A stretch of 64,000 bases of DNA from Sphingomonas sp. KR3-1. GTDB taxonomy: Bacteria; Pseudomonadota; Alphaproteobacteria; Sphingomonadales; Sphingomonadaceae. Positions within the stretch are counted from its first letter, which is position 1, and every line of letters starts with the position of its first letter. The position numbers were made by a program, and so were the translations under genes. Location: assembly GCF_040049295.1 (NCBI RefSeq), contig NZ_JBDZDQ010000001.1, forward strand, positions 1,116,001 to 1,180,000. The letters run 5' to 3'. This document shows positions 7,795 through 18,681 of the stretch, in pieces. The notes beneath the pieces were generated by a model, which ran no database searches, was not told the DNA's origin, and saw nothing but the letters and a program-made list of their open reading frames with translations.

Positions 7795-8514
7795 TCAGCT
7801 GCGCGGCTTCCAGTTGGCCGGGATGCCGGTGATCGCCACCCTGGCGCGGCCGGCGGCGATATATTCGTCGCGACTGACCTTGCCGTCGCCATTCCTGTCA
7901 TTGTGCTCGAGATACATCGACTTCGCCAGCGCCACCGACACCTTCCGGAACGGCTGGTCGCCGATCTTGACGCGTGCCGAGGTGACCGGCAGCTCCCCTG
8001 CTTCGAGATAGCCCGACTTGTCGCGGTCCATGATGTCGAAGCTCTGGCCGAGAAAGGCCTCTGCCTGCTCGGGCGTTGCCGGCACCCAGGGCCCCTCGTA
8101 GCGCTTGCCCTTGTGCGCGGGCTCGGGCGTGTCCTGGGGTGCCGGGGCACCCCGCAGCGTCAGCGCCAGCACGGCCGCGATGATGATGCTCATTGCAATT
8201 CCTCCCATCCACCACCGGCGCCTGTCGCCGGGGGCGGGATCGGCTTGCGGCGGGGCAGCCGGCGCGGCGAGGTCCGCTGGCTGGGGTACCAGCGGCTGGG
8301 ACTCGGCCAGCGCGAGCAGCCGCGCCGCCTGGAGCGAGGACGAGAGGCCTAGCTTGGTGCGCGCCATCTTGATGCGCTTCTCAACCGCGTGCGGCGAGAC
8401 GCCGAGCTCCAGCGCCATTTCCTTGGCGGTCTGGGGCAGCAGGCGGCGGCGCAGGCATTCCTTTTCGTTGTCGGTCAGCCGGGCGATCGCCGCCCGCATC
8501 CGTTCATCCAGCAC
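7795..8514 (-). CDS. Transmembrane regulator: LuxR-type HTH fused to a periplasmic EF-hand domain
   Basis: The product is 239 residues from GTG 8514, which has GGTGGGAG just upstream; a GTG at 8547 would add 11 residues. Residues about 10-58 form a LuxR/sigma-4-like helix-turn-helix: LTDNEKECLRRRLLPQTAKE, then LGVSPHAVEKRIKMARTKLG. After a Pro/Ala linker a single membrane helix (about 103-120, MGGIAMSIIIAAVLALTL) places the rest outside the cytoplasm. The outer part has two EF-hand loops: D163-x-D165-x-S167 ending at E174, and D206-x-N208-x-D210-x-K212-x-S214 ending at E217. The architecture suggests that calcium or another divalent cation outside the membrane controls DNA binding inside. That function is inferred, not shown. 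Confidence 0.82.
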   Translation of the reverse strand: MLDERMRAAIARLTDNEKECLRRRLLPQTAKEMALELGVSPHAVEKRIKMARTKLGLSSSLQAARLLALAESQPLVPQPADLAAPAAPPQADPAPGDRRRWWMGGIAMSIIIAAVLALTLRGAPAPQDTPEPAHKGKRYEGPWVPATPEQAEAFLGQSFDIMDRDKSGYLEAGELPVTSARVKIGDQPFRKVSVALAKSMYLEHNDRNGDGKVSRDEYIAAGRARVAITGIPANWKPRS

Positions 8515-8664
8515 GCACGCACTCCCACCCGCTTTTGGCCCCCGCACAGGCGCGCAACGCTAGGGGAAAGCCCGATTTCCTCCAAGGTGGTGCGATTGGT
8601 ACCCCATGCGTGTCATTGCGCCGTCCCCGGCATTGGCTATGGTGCCGGGGCGCAGGGGGAAGAA

Positions 8665-9270
8665 TTGACGAACGACATTCCATGGCTGGCACCCGCAGGG
8701 GTCTTGCTGCTCGGCTATCTGCTGGGCTCGATCCCGTTCGGGCTGTTGCTGACGCGGATCACCGGCGCGGGCAATCTGCGCGAGATCGGATCGGGCAGCA
8801 TCGGCGCGACCAATGTGCTGCGCACCGGCCGCAAGGGGCTGGCGGCGGCGACGCTGCTGCTCGACCTCGCCAAGGGCGCGGCGGCGGTGTGGATCGCCGG
8901 CGCGATCGTGCCGGGCGGCGGCGTGCTGGGCGCGATCGGCGCGTTCGTCGGCCATTGCTATCCGGTTTGGCTCCGGTTCAACGGCGGCAAGGGCGTGGCG
9001 ACGCTGATGGGCGTGGTGCTGGCGCTCTACTGGCCGTCGGCGATCGTGTTCGCGGTCGTCTGGCTCGGGCTGCTGGCGGCGCTGCGCATCTCCTCGATGG
9101 CCGGCATGAGCGCGGCGATCAGCGCGCCGGTGAGCGCGGCGTTCTTCGGGCGGATCGAGCTGGTGCTGCCCCTGCTCGCGCTGACGATGATCGTGCTGTG
9201 GAAGCACCGCGCCAATATCGACCGGCTGCTGAACGGCACCGAGCCGCGCGTCGGGCAAAAAAGTGTCTGA
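8665..9270 (+). CDS. plsY: Acyl-phosphate:glycerol-3-phosphate acyltransferase PlsY
   Basis: PlsY acylates sn-1 of glycerol 3-phosphate using acyl phosphate, the first committed step of phospholipid synthesis, in the inner membrane. The product is 201 residues. Motifs are GSIPFGLLLTR near the N-terminus, REIGSGSIGATNVLRTGRK, FVGHCYPVWLRFNGGKGVAT and, near the C-terminus, WKHRANIDRLLNGTE. The start is taken as TTG 8665 behind CAGGGGGAAGAA; no ATG lies at the right place. The last bases overlap dprA (9263). Confidence 0.93.
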   Translation: MTNDIPWLAPAGVLLLGYLLGSIPFGLLLTRITGAGNLREIGSGSIGATNVLRTGRKGLAAATLLLDLAKGAAAVWIAGAIVPGGGVLGAIGAFVGHCYPVWLRFNGGKGVATLMGVVLALYWPSAIVFAVVWLGLLAALRISSMAGMSAAISAPVSAAFFGRIELVLPLLALTMIVLWKHRANIDRLLNGTEPRVGQKSV

Positions 9271-10345
9271 CACACGCGCGGCACGGCTTAGGCTGCTGCG
9301 CTCTGCCAATATCGGGCCCGTTAGCTATGCCCAGCTGATCGCCCGCTTCGGCAGCGCCGAGGCGGCGCTCGACGCGCTGCCGATGCTGGCGGCGCGCGGC
9401 GGCGGCCGGGCGCCGGCGATCGCCGACCCTGCGCGCGTGCAGCGCGAGATCGCCGCGGTGGAAAAGCTGGGCGCGCGCTACCTGTTCCTGGGCGATGCCG
9501 ACTATCCGCCGCTGCTCGCCGAGCTGGAGAGCGCCCCACCGGCGCTGATCCTGCGCGGGCGGAGCGAGCTGCTCGGTCGCGCGACGGTGGCGATCGTCGG
9601 CGCGCGCAATGCCTCGGCGGCGGCGTGCCGCTTCGCCCGGCAGATCGCGCTGGGGCTGGGCGAGGCGGGCGTGACGGTGGTCTCCGGGCTGGCGCGCGGG
9701 ATCGACACGGCGGCGCATGTCGGCTCGATCGGGAGCGGCACCGTCGGCGTGATCGCCAGCGGGATCGACATCGCCTTCCCGCCGGAGAATCGCGACCTGC
9801 AGGAGCGGGTGGCGAACGAGGGCCTGTTGCTCGCCGAGCAGCCGCCGGGCACCGAGCCGCTGGCGCGTTTCTTTCCCTCGCGCAACCGGATCATCGCCGG
9901 GCTGGCGCTGGGCACGGTGGTGGTCGAGGCGGCGCCGCGATCGGGCAGCCTGATCACCGCGCGGATCGCCAACGAGGCGGGACGCGACGTGATGGCCGTC
10001 CCCGGATCGCCGATGGATCCGCGCGCGCAGGGCTGCAACCTGCTGATCCGCGAGGGCGCGACTTTGGTCCAGGGCGTGGACGACATCCTCGAGATGATCC
10101 GCCCGATCGACCCGCGCGCGGTGCGCACGCCGGCGAGCGGCTGGCGGGGCCCGCCGCCCGAGGATGCGAGCGATGGCGACCGCGCGGCGGTGACCGGGTT
10201 GCTCGGGCCGGTGCCGGTGAGCGTCGACGAGCTGATTCGCCAATCGGGGCTGGCCCCCGCCGTGGTGCAGACCGTGCTGCTCGAGCTCGAGCTTGCCGGC
10301 CGGCTGGAGCGGCATGCAGGGGGACGGGCTAGCCTGTCGGGATAA
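9263..10345 (+). CDS. dprA: DNA-processing protein DprA
   Basis: DprA binds incoming single-stranded DNA during transformation and loads RecA. The product is 360 residues from GTG 9263, which overlaps the plsY stop by 8 nt. An N-terminal helical (SAM-like) region is followed by the Rossmann-type DprA core: ATVAIVGARNASAAACRFAR, VVSGLARGIDTAAHVGS, then FPSRNRIIAGLALGTVVVEA and SGSLITARIANEAGRDVMAV. The C-terminal 60 residues (TGLLGPVPVSVDELIRQSGL onward) form the usual winged-helix domain. Whether the organism is transformable cannot be told from this gene alone. Confidence 0.95.
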   Translation: MSDTRAARLRLLRSANIGPVSYAQLIARFGSAEAALDALPMLAARGGGRAPAIADPARVQREIAAVEKLGARYLFLGDADYPPLLAELESAPPALILRGRSELLGRATVAIVGARNASAAACRFARQIALGLGEAGVTVVSGLARGIDTAAHVGSIGSGTVGVIASGIDIAFPPENRDLQERVANEGLLLAEQPPGTEPLARFFPSRNRIIAGLALGTVVVEAAPRSGSLITARIANEAGRDVMAVPGSPMDPRAQGCNLLIREGATLVQGVDDILEMIRPIDPRAVRTPASGWRGPPPEDASDGDRAAVTGLLGPVPVSVDELIRQSGLAPAVVQTVLLELELAGRLERHAGGRASLSG

Positions 10346-10373
10346 GGGGAACGATGGAGCGGAATGCGGAAGA

Positions 10374-10399
10374 GCGGGCCAGCTGGAGCGCTAGCCCGC
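10374..10399. terminator. Hairpin between convergent genes, possible terminator
   Basis: GCGGGC (10374-10379) pairs with GCCCGC (10394-10399), with a further inner AGC/GCT pairing. It lies 29 bp after the dprA stop and 29 bp before the end of the opposite gene. No T-run follows on either strand, so intrinsic termination is plausible but unproved. Confidence 0.4.
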
Positions 10400-10427
10400 C
10401 ATCCCAACGCCGTGTTCGAATCCTTGC

Positions 10428-10853
10428 CTAGCGCGCCGCGACACCCAGGGCGTCGCCGAGCGCGGCACGGCGCAGCGCTTCATTGTCCTTTCGCGCGACG
10501 GGAGAACTGGCGAAGCAGGTGTCAAAGGTGGGCGCGAGGCGCTTGGCCGCGGCGTCCGCCTCGGGCGTGCCGCGTCGGGCGGTGACATAGGAGAGGCTCG
10601 TGTCGCGATCCTTCGCGGCGACGCACTTGCCAACATCGCCCCAGCGGGCGATCTCTCCGGCGACACGCACACTGAACGTGCGCGGCGGCGGCGTGCCGAT
10701 GTCACTCCCGGGAGGAGCGCTGTAAAAGGAGCGCAGGTTGGGCGCAGTTCCGCCGGGGCCGTAGTTCGCCACGGGGCTGGACTGCGCAAATGCCGGAGCA
10801 GCCCCCGCAACAAGCATTACCAGCCCGCCGAAAATCAATCCCTTGCGATACAT
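10428..10853 (-). CDS. Small secreted protein of unknown function
   Basis: The product is 141 residues starting at ATG 10853 behind GGAAAGGATCGGCG. A clear signal peptide (MYRKGLIFGGLVMLVAGAAP, cut after AFA) is followed by a mature chain with two cysteines (GKCVAAKDRD and FDTCFASS) that may pair. I do not recognise the family. It is divergent from the yghU-like gene across about 200 bp. Much longer open frames on this strand through the neighbouring gene are antisense artefacts. Confidence 0.7.
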   Translation of the reverse strand: MYRKGLIFGGLVMLVAGAAPAFAQSSPVANYGPGGTAPNLRSFYSAPPGSDIGTPPPRTFSVRVAGEIARWGDVGKCVAAKDRDTSLSYVTARRGTPEADAAAKRLAPTFDTCFASSPVARKDNEALRRAALGDALGVAAR

Positions 10854-11051
10854 CGCCGATCCTTTCCGATACTTGCACGCCAAAATATCCGCCAAAGGCT
10901 GTTCTGTGGCAAGCCCTCGGACCAACATCGAACCGAAGCGGATCGTTCCGCCACCCGCGACCAGCGCCGTCTCCCCGAAGCACAGCCGGGGCTGGCAAGT
11001 TTCGCTCCCGTTCCTACATCGCGGCGACAACCCCTCCCCAGGAGCTCCGAC

Positions 11052-11945
11052 ATGGCCGATGCCCAAGATCCAGCCAACAACCAGCCCGCCGGCTATGTGC
11101 CCCCCAAGGTGTGGGTATGGGAGCAGGGCAATGGCGGGCAATTCGCCAATATCAACCGGCCGGTCTCGGGCGCGACGCACGACAAGGCGCTGCCGGTGGG
11201 CGAGCATCCGCTGCAGCTCTATTCGCTCGGCACGCCCAACGGCCAGAAGGTGACGATCCTGCTCGAGGAGCTGCTCGCCGCCGGCCATGCGGGCGCCGAA
11301 TATGACGCCTGGAAGATCAATATCGGCGAAGGCGAGCAATTCGGCAGCGGCTTTGTCGAGATCAACCCCAACTCGAAGATCCCGGCGCTGGTCGACCGCT
11401 CGGCCGATCCCGCGATCAGCGTGTTCGAGAGCGGCGCGATCCTGGTCTATCTCGCCGAGAAGTTCGGCGCGTTCCTGCCGACCGAGCCGGCGGCGCGGGC
11501 GCGGACGATGAGCTGGCTGATGTGGCAGATGGGATCGGCGCCGTTCCTGGGCGGCGGCTTCGGCCATTTCTTCGCCTATGCGCCGTTCAAGATCGAGTAC
11601 GCGATCAACCGCTATGCGATGGAAGTGAAGCGCCAGCTGCACGTGCTCGACAAGCACCTGGCGAAGAACCGCTACATGGCCGGCGAGGAATACACGATCG
11701 CCGACATGGCGATCTGGCCCTGGTATGGCGGCGTGGCGCGCGGGGATGCCTATGCCGGCGCCGCCGAGTTCCTGAACGTGACCGAGTATACCCACTTCAC
11801 CCGCTGGGCCGAGGAAGTGGGCAGCCGCGAACCCGTCCAGCGCGGGCGGCTGGTCAATCGCGGCTCGGGGCCGGAGGAATTCCGCCTCGCCGAGCGGCAC
11901 TCGGCCGCCGATATCGACGCGGTCCGCGCGAAGATGCAGGGCTGA
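11052..11945 (+). CDS. yghU: YghU-type glutathione S-transferase / disulfide reductase
   Basis: The product is 297 residues, preceded by CCAGGAGCTCCGAC. The unusual N-terminal extension YVPPKVWVWEQGNGGQFANI, then RPVSGATHDKALPVGEHPLQ, is diagnostic of the YghU (nu-class) GSTs. The thioredoxin-fold part follows (LYSLGTPNGQKVTILLEELL, NSKIPALVD, and ESGAILVYLAEKFGAFLP for the gamma-glutamyl site), then the helical C-terminal domain with YTIADMAIWPWYGG. Characterised homologues bind two glutathiones and reduce disulfides. The gene stands alone. Confidence 0.9.
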   Translation: MADAQDPANNQPAGYVPPKVWVWEQGNGGQFANINRPVSGATHDKALPVGEHPLQLYSLGTPNGQKVTILLEELLAAGHAGAEYDAWKINIGEGEQFGSGFVEINPNSKIPALVDRSADPAISVFESGAILVYLAEKFGAFLPTEPAARARTMSWLMWQMGSAPFLGGGFGHFFAYAPFKIEYAINRYAMEVKRQLHVLDKHLAKNRYMAGEEYTIADMAIWPWYGGVARGDAYAGAAEFLNVTEYTHFTRWAEEVGSREPVQRGRLVNRGSGPEEFRLAERHSAADIDAVRAKMQG

Positions 11946-11955
11946 CGACTCTTAT

Positions 11956-11985
11956 CCTGTTCCCCGGCGAAAGCCGGGGAACAGG
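11956..11985. terminator. Perfect 13-bp GAAA hairpin (single R1 element), probable bidirectional terminator
   Basis: CCTGTTCCCCGGC (11956-11968), loop GAAA, then GCCGGGGAACAGG (11973-11985). It sits between the converging ends of yghU (11945) and the DUF4403 gene (11999) and uses the same core, CCCCGGCGAAAGCCGGGG, as R1 copies elsewhere. A repeat element may here have been recruited as a terminator. There is no strong T-run. Confidence 0.55.
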
Positions 11986-11998
11986 TTGCGTGTGCTAG

Positions 11999-13507
11999 CT
12001 AACGGCCCGGCAGATATTCGACGCGGGCGGTGCCCGAGGCCCAGACGGGCAGGTATAGCCCCTGCCCGGCTGCCTTGAGCGAACCCGTACGCACCTGGCC
12101 GATCTCGGCGTGGATGACGAAGTCTCCGGCGCGCTTCTGGACGATGGCGCGCTGGACCTTGCCGAGCAGCTTGTCGAAATCATGCGTGAAGTTCTGGGTG
12201 AGCGAGTCGGCGAGCACCTCGCCGACCGCCGGCGCCTGGACGAGGCGGACGAGCAGGTCGCCGGCCAGCCGGTCGGTCTCGCCCGAGACGGTCAGCCCCT
12301 CGAAATGGACGCGCTGCGAGCCAGGGGCGTTGACCGGAACCGCGGTGAGCCAGACCAGCCCATGCGTCTCCGCCCCGCCGCTTTGCGGGCGCGCCGTGAT
12401 CGTCAGGCCGACGGCGATCCGGCCGCCGGTAGTCCCATAGCCGGTGATCTTGTCGAACTGCGCGACAACGGGGCCGATGCCGGGCACCTCGAACGGCCGC
12501 TTCGAGCGCTTGGCGAGCGCCTTTTGCAGCACCGGCTCGAGCTGGGCATAATCGGCGATGACGGGCAGGAAGAATTCGAGGCGGGAGCCATGCGCGTCAT
12601 GCCCGAGCGGCGGCAGCTGCGTCGGCGCGGGATCGGCCGGGCGCGGGCCGACAAAAGTCTCGGTCAGCGCGGTGAGGCCGAGGCGCAGGCGCAGGCGGTT
12701 CCCGGCCAGCGCATAGCCGCCATAGTTGAGCTTCTGTGGCGTGATCCGCATCCAGACCGGCGGATTCTCCTGGTTGAGCTGGAGCGAGGTGAAGCTCTGA
12801 CGCCATGCATCGGCCACCCGGGCGCGGATGTTGAGCTTGGCGATCTCCTGCGGCAGGCGGCGCTCGAGATCGCGGACGACGGGCGCGAGCTTCTCGTCGG
12901 CCTTGTCGGTGAAGGTGATGCGCTTGCCCAGGAAGTCGATGCCGGGCGCGGTCGTCCAGCTATAGGCAAGGCGCACGGTCGCGCGGGGCTGCCAGTTGTC
13001 GGTCATCGACAGGCGGATGCGAGCGTGGACCATCGCCGAGCCGGTCGCCGTTTCGCCCTTGAGGAAGCCGCCGACGTTGCGCGCGGCGATGTTGGCGCGG
13101 ATCGGCACGTCGGCGACGATCTCCTCGCCCTGCCCGCGCAGGCGGATGGCGGAGCGCGTGACGGTGCCGACGACGGTGCAGCCGAGATCGGGCGACACCT
13201 TGATCCTGGCCTTGAACAGCTTGACCCGCTGGGCCGGCACGCATTTGTCGACCTGCTGGTCGATCGACCAGAGCGCGCGCGGCACGGCCTGTTCGAGCGC
13301 GTGGCTGAGAACCGAGACATTGACGTCGAGCGGCACGTCGATCGCGGAGAGCTGGTGCGGCACTTCGACCGCGTCGGTCGCGCGCGGCGGCGGCTCGGCC
13401 TTGGTGCCGCCGACGAGGAACAGCATCGCCGCGACGCCGCCGGCGAGCACCGCCAGCAGCCCGCCGATGATCCAGAGCCGCAGCCGGCGAAAGGCGCTGC
13501 GCGGCAT
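11999..13507 (-). CDS. DUF4403-family envelope protein
   Basis: The product is 502 residues from ATG 13507; a TTG six codons upstream is possible. One N-terminal membrane anchor (RLRLWIIGGLLAVLAGGVAA) is followed by a large periplasmic part of mainly beta structure: PHQLSAIDVPLDVNVSVLSH, a two-cysteine region (DKCVPAQRVKLFKARIKV, DLGCTVVGTV), and a later segment typical of DUF4403 (TPQKLNYGGYALAGNRLRLR). The family has been compared with lipid-transfer TULIP-like proteins, but that is from memory and its role is not established. It is divergent from topA, 161 bp away. Confidence 0.78.
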   Translation of the reverse strand: MPRSAFRRLRLWIIGGLLAVLAGGVAAMLFLVGGTKAEPPPRATDAVEVPHQLSAIDVPLDVNVSVLSHALEQAVPRALWSIDQQVDKCVPAQRVKLFKARIKVSPDLGCTVVGTVTRSAIRLRGQGEEIVADVPIRANIAARNVGGFLKGETATGSAMVHARIRLSMTDNWQPRATVRLAYSWTTAPGIDFLGKRITFTDKADEKLAPVVRDLERRLPQEIAKLNIRARVADAWRQSFTSLQLNQENPPVWMRITPQKLNYGGYALAGNRLRLRLGLTALTETFVGPRPADPAPTQLPPLGHDAHGSRLEFFLPVIADYAQLEPVLQKALAKRSKRPFEVPGIGPVVAQFDKITGYGTTGGRIAVGLTITARPQSGGAETHGLVWLTAVPVNAPGSQRVHFEGLTVSGETDRLAGDLLVRLVQAPAVGEVLADSLTQNFTHDFDKLLGKVQRAIVQKRAGDFVIHAEIGQVRTGSLKAAGQGLYLPVWASGTARVEYLPGR

Positions 13508-13668
13508 GGGCTTGTCCTCGGGCAATATCCTGCTCCCCTAAGCCGTTGACCCGTGATACCCGCGAAACGACCCCCAGGTTCCGAACAGGGTTCAAGATCA
13601 ACCGGCTTGACGCCCGCCGCAGTCCCTCCCCACCTTACACGCGTACACGTGAGGATCGCTTACCCCCC

Positions 13669-16221
<2,553 letters not shown>

Positions 16222-16223
16222 AC

Positions 16224-16307
16224 CGTTCCCCGGCGAAAGCCGGGGCCCAGGGCGACGAGCGATACGGCAGAGAGACCCTGCCCCCCGGCTTCCGCCAGGG
16301 ATCAGGT
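16224..16307. repeat. R1 palindromic repeat, inverted pair with spacer
   Basis: TTCCCCGGCGAAAGCCGGGG on the left and a degenerate inverse (CCCCCCGGCTTCCGCC) on the right. The spacer contains GATACGGCAGAGAGACCCTG, which closely matches the spacer of the copy at 29388 (GATACGGCATAGAAACCCTG), so both derive from one larger element. It follows the topA stop by 2 bp. Confidence 0.72.
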
Positions 16308-16321
16308 CAGCCAGTCGCGAG

Positions 16322-16618
16322 TCAGGCCGCGCGCACTTCGAAGCCGCGGAGCCACGCGCGGGCGGCCTTCTGGGCTTCGATGATCTCGCGCGCGGTCATG
16401 TCCTCGGCGATTTCCGCGCGGCATTCCTGCGCACGGCTGTCACCCGTCACCGCGGCGATGTTGAACCATTTATGGGCCTCGATCAGATCGACGCCGACGC
16501 CGTCCGCGCCGCTCGAATAGACCATACCCAGATCATAACACGCGTTGGCATCGCCGCGGGCCGCATCGCGCAGCCGGCTTTCGATCAGGAAACGCGCACT
16601 CTTCAGGCTGCTGCCCAT
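16322..16618 (-). CDS. Small Sel1-like repeat protein
   Basis: The product is 98 residues from ATG 16618 with TAGGGGTG upstream. A single Sel1/TPR-like repeat is visible: RDAARGDANACYDLGMVYSS, then GVGVDLIEAHKWFNIAAVTG. It is followed by an acidic helix and ends ARAWLRGFEV. Sel1 repeats bind proteins, and one repeat alone suggests a minimal adaptor. No signal peptide is seen. The partner is unknown. Confidence 0.72.
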   Translation of the reverse strand: MGSSLKSARFLIESRLRDAARGDANACYDLGMVYSSGADGVGVDLIEAHKWFNIAAVTGDSRAQECRAEIAEDMTAREIIEAQKAARAWLRGFEVRAA

Positions 16619-16678
16619 GTCGGTCACCCCTATCCCACACCCATTCGTGGTGGCTTGGGGTTTGGCACCCGAATTCGA

Positions 16679-16711
16679 AACAAATGGTTAACAGCGTTAA
16701 CCGTATTTGTT
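16679..16711. promoter_or_regulatory. Long imperfect inverted repeat between panC and the Sel1-like gene
   Basis: AACAAAT-GGTTAAC, then AGC, then GTTAACC-GTATTTGTT. The arms match over 14 bp with a 2-base bulge, and the inner GTTAAC-AGC-GTTAAC is perfect. It lies 12 bp after the panC stop and 61 bp before the Sel1-like start. It may be a terminator for panC or an operator for the next gene. The TTAA pair is spaced by 5, not the 7 expected of a classical CtrA site. Confidence 0.4.
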
Positions 16712-16722
16712 CAGGTCCGGAG

Positions 16723-17559
16723 TTACGCGGGTAGCGCGATGTTATCGATGAGCCGGGTGCCGCCGATCCGGGCGGCGGCGAGCAGGCGCATCGGCCGGCC
16801 GGGCTGCGGATCGCCCAGGCTCTCGGCATCGGCGAGCGCGACATAATCGACGTCGAAGCCGGCGGCGGTGAGCGTCTCGCGTGCCTGGGCGAGTGCCTCC
16901 TGCGCGTCGCCCCCCTCCCCGATCGCCTTCGCCACCGCACCGAGCGCGCGCGGCAGGGCGACGGCCCTGGCGCGGTCCTCGGGCATCAGGAAGGCGTTGC
17001 GCGAGGAGAGCGCGAGGCCGTCGTCATCGCGCTGGGTGAGCACGGACTGGACGTCCACCGCGAGGTTGAGATCCACGGTCATGCGGCGGATCACCGCGAG
17101 CTGCTGCCAGTCCTTCTCGCCGAAAAAGGCAAGGTCGGGCTGGACCTGGTTGAACAGCTTGGCGACGACGGTGGCGACGCCGTCGAAATGGCCGGGGCGG
17201 TGCGCGCCCTCGAGCACTTCGCTGACGCCCGAGACCGAGACGTTGGTCGCGAAGCCCTCGGGATACATCACCTCGACCGGGGGCAGCCACAGCAGGTCCA
17301 CGCCGGCGCCGGCGAGCAGGCGCGAATCCGCGGCCTCCTTGCGGGGATATTTGGCGAGGTCCTCGTTCGGGCCGAACTGCTTCGGGTTGACGAAGATCGA
17401 GACGACCACGCGGTCCGCGGCGCGCCTGGCCGCGTCTACCAGCGCCATATGCCCGTCATGCAGCGCCCCCATGGTGGGGACGAGGGCGACGCGCTCGCCG
17501 GCCTGGCGCCAGGCGGCAATCGCCTCGCGAAGGGCTTCGAGCTGACGGACTGTTTGCAC
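16723..17559 (-). CDS. panC: Pantothenate synthetase
   Basis: PanC joins pantoate and beta-alanine with ATP to make pantothenate, the precursor of CoA. The product is 278 residues starting at GTG 17559. Signature motifs are [16 protein letters not shown] (HxGH nucleotide site), [41 protein letters not shown] and [10 protein letters not shown]. No panB is adjacent. The divergent mipZ begins about 80 bp away. Confidence 0.95.
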   Translation of the reverse strand: MQTVRQLEALREAIAAWRQAGERVALVPTMGALHDGHMALVDAARRAADRVVVSIFVNPKQFGPNEDLAKYPRKEAADSRLLAGAGVDLLWLPPVEVMYPEGFATNVSVSGVSEVLEGAHRPGHFDGVATVVAKLFNQVQPDLAFFGEKDWQQLAVIRRMTVDLNLAVDVQSVLTQRDDDGLALSSRNAFLMPEDRARAVALPRALGAVAKAIGEGGDAQEALAQARETLTAAGFDVDYVALADAESLGDPQPGRPMRLLAAARIGGTRLIDNIALPA

Positions 17560-17638
17560 GCGTTAACACTTTCGATAAGACGGAAGCGCGGCCTTCTATG
17601 GGGGGGAGGCGGTTCGATCAATAAAGGATGTTGGTACG

Positions 17639-18433
17639 TTGAGCGAAGGATCGAAGCGGTTGCACGTCCTCGTGTTCGCGAACGAGAAGGGTGGCACGGG
17701 GAAGTCCACCACTGCCGTTCATACCGCGATTGCGCTGGCATCGAAGGGAGCGCGCGTCGCGTGCTTCGACCTGGACCACCGCCAGCGGACGATGGGGCGG
17801 TATCTCGACAACCGCGCCGCGACGTCGAAGCGGATGGGCCGCGAGCTGCCGATGCCGGTCTATGACACGCATGACGGCGAGAGCATGGCCTATTTCTCCG
17901 AGGCGCTCGACAAGCTGGGCGAAGGCGCCGACTTCCTGGTGATCGACACGCCGGGCCGCGACGACAAGTTCGCGCGGATCGCGGTGACCAATGCCGACAC
18001 GCTGGTCACGCCGATGAACGACAGCTTCGTCGACTTCGACCTGATCGGCCAGGTCGATCCCGACACGTTCAAGGTGGTGCGCCCCAGCTTCTATTCCGAG
18101 CTGATCTGGGAATCGCGCAAGCGCCGCGCCAAGGCGGACGGCGAGACGATCGACTGGGTCGTCCTGCGCAACCGCATGCAGCACATCGAGGCGCGCAACA
18201 TGAAGCGCGTGTCGGAGGCGATCGACCAGCTTTCCAAGCGCGTCGGCTTCCGCGTGATCTCGGGGCTCTCCGAGCGCGTGATCTACCGCGAGCTGTTCCC
18301 CCAGGGGCTGACCATGCTCGACAGCCGCGAGTTCGGCGAGATGGGGCTGGCGCATGTCGCGGCGCGCCAGGAGCTGCGCGAGATGATGGCCGGGCTGGCG
18401 CTGCCCGAAGTCACCATGCCGCTGTTCGCCTGA
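17639..18433 (+). CDS. mipZ: MipZ-like division-plane ATPase (ParA/MinD family)
   Basis: MipZ is the alphaproteobacterial ATPase that forms a gradient from ParB at the poles and keeps FtsZ at midcell. The product is 264 residues with a deviant Walker A at residues 15-25, NEKGGTGKSTT. Walker A' appears as VACFDLDHRQRTMGRYLDNR and Walker B as FLVIDTPGRDD, the variants typical of MipZ rather than Soj. The region PMNDSFVDFDLIGQVDPDTF is also characteristic. The start is TTG 17639. Its stop overlaps the next gene by 1 base. Confidence 0.92.
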   Translation: MSEGSKRLHVLVFANEKGGTGKSTTAVHTAIALASKGARVACFDLDHRQRTMGRYLDNRAATSKRMGRELPMPVYDTHDGESMAYFSEALDKLGEGADFLVIDTPGRDDKFARIAVTNADTLVTPMNDSFVDFDLIGQVDPDTFKVVRPSFYSELIWESRKRRAKADGETIDWVVLRNRMQHIEARNMKRVSEAIDQLSKRVGFRVISGLSERVIYRELFPQGLTMLDSREFGEMGLAHVAARQELREMMAGLALPEVTMPLFA

Positions 18434-18681
18434 TGGCGAAGCTGATCATCGCCTGCCTGGTGCTCTACGCGCTCTATTCGCTCGTGCTGAAGCCCAAGCC
18501 CAAGGGACCGCGCATGCCCGAGGAGGAAGCGCGCGCGATCCTCGGCGTCGACGCCGGCGCCGGCGAGGAGGCGATCCGATCGGCGCATCGCCGGCTGATC
18601 TCTGCGGTCCACCCGGACAAGGGCGGATCGGCCGAGCTCGCGCGCCGGATCAACGCGGCGCGCGATACGCTGCTGCGCTGA
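18433..18681 (+). CDS. Small membrane-anchored J-domain protein (Pam18/TIM14-like)
   Basis: The product is 82 residues: one N-terminal membrane helix (KLIIACLVLYALYSLVL), a basic linker (KPKPKGPRMP), then a minimal J domain with the essential HPD in RLISAVHPDKGGSAELARRI. The layout is that of Pam18/TIM14, the J-protein that stimulates Hsp70 at the mitochondrial import pore. Alphaproteobacterial versions are known, but their client is unclear. Its ATG overlaps the mipZ stop, implying co-translation. Confidence 0.85.
   Translation: MAKLIIACLVLYALYSLVLKPKPKGPRMPEEEARAILGVDAGAGEEAIRSAHRRLISAVHPDKGGSAELARRINAARDTLLR

Noticed and set aside
10428..11900. Long minus-strand frame of 490 codons
   Set aside because: Most of it is antisense to the YghU-type GST; the real gene is the 141-residue secreted protein at its end.
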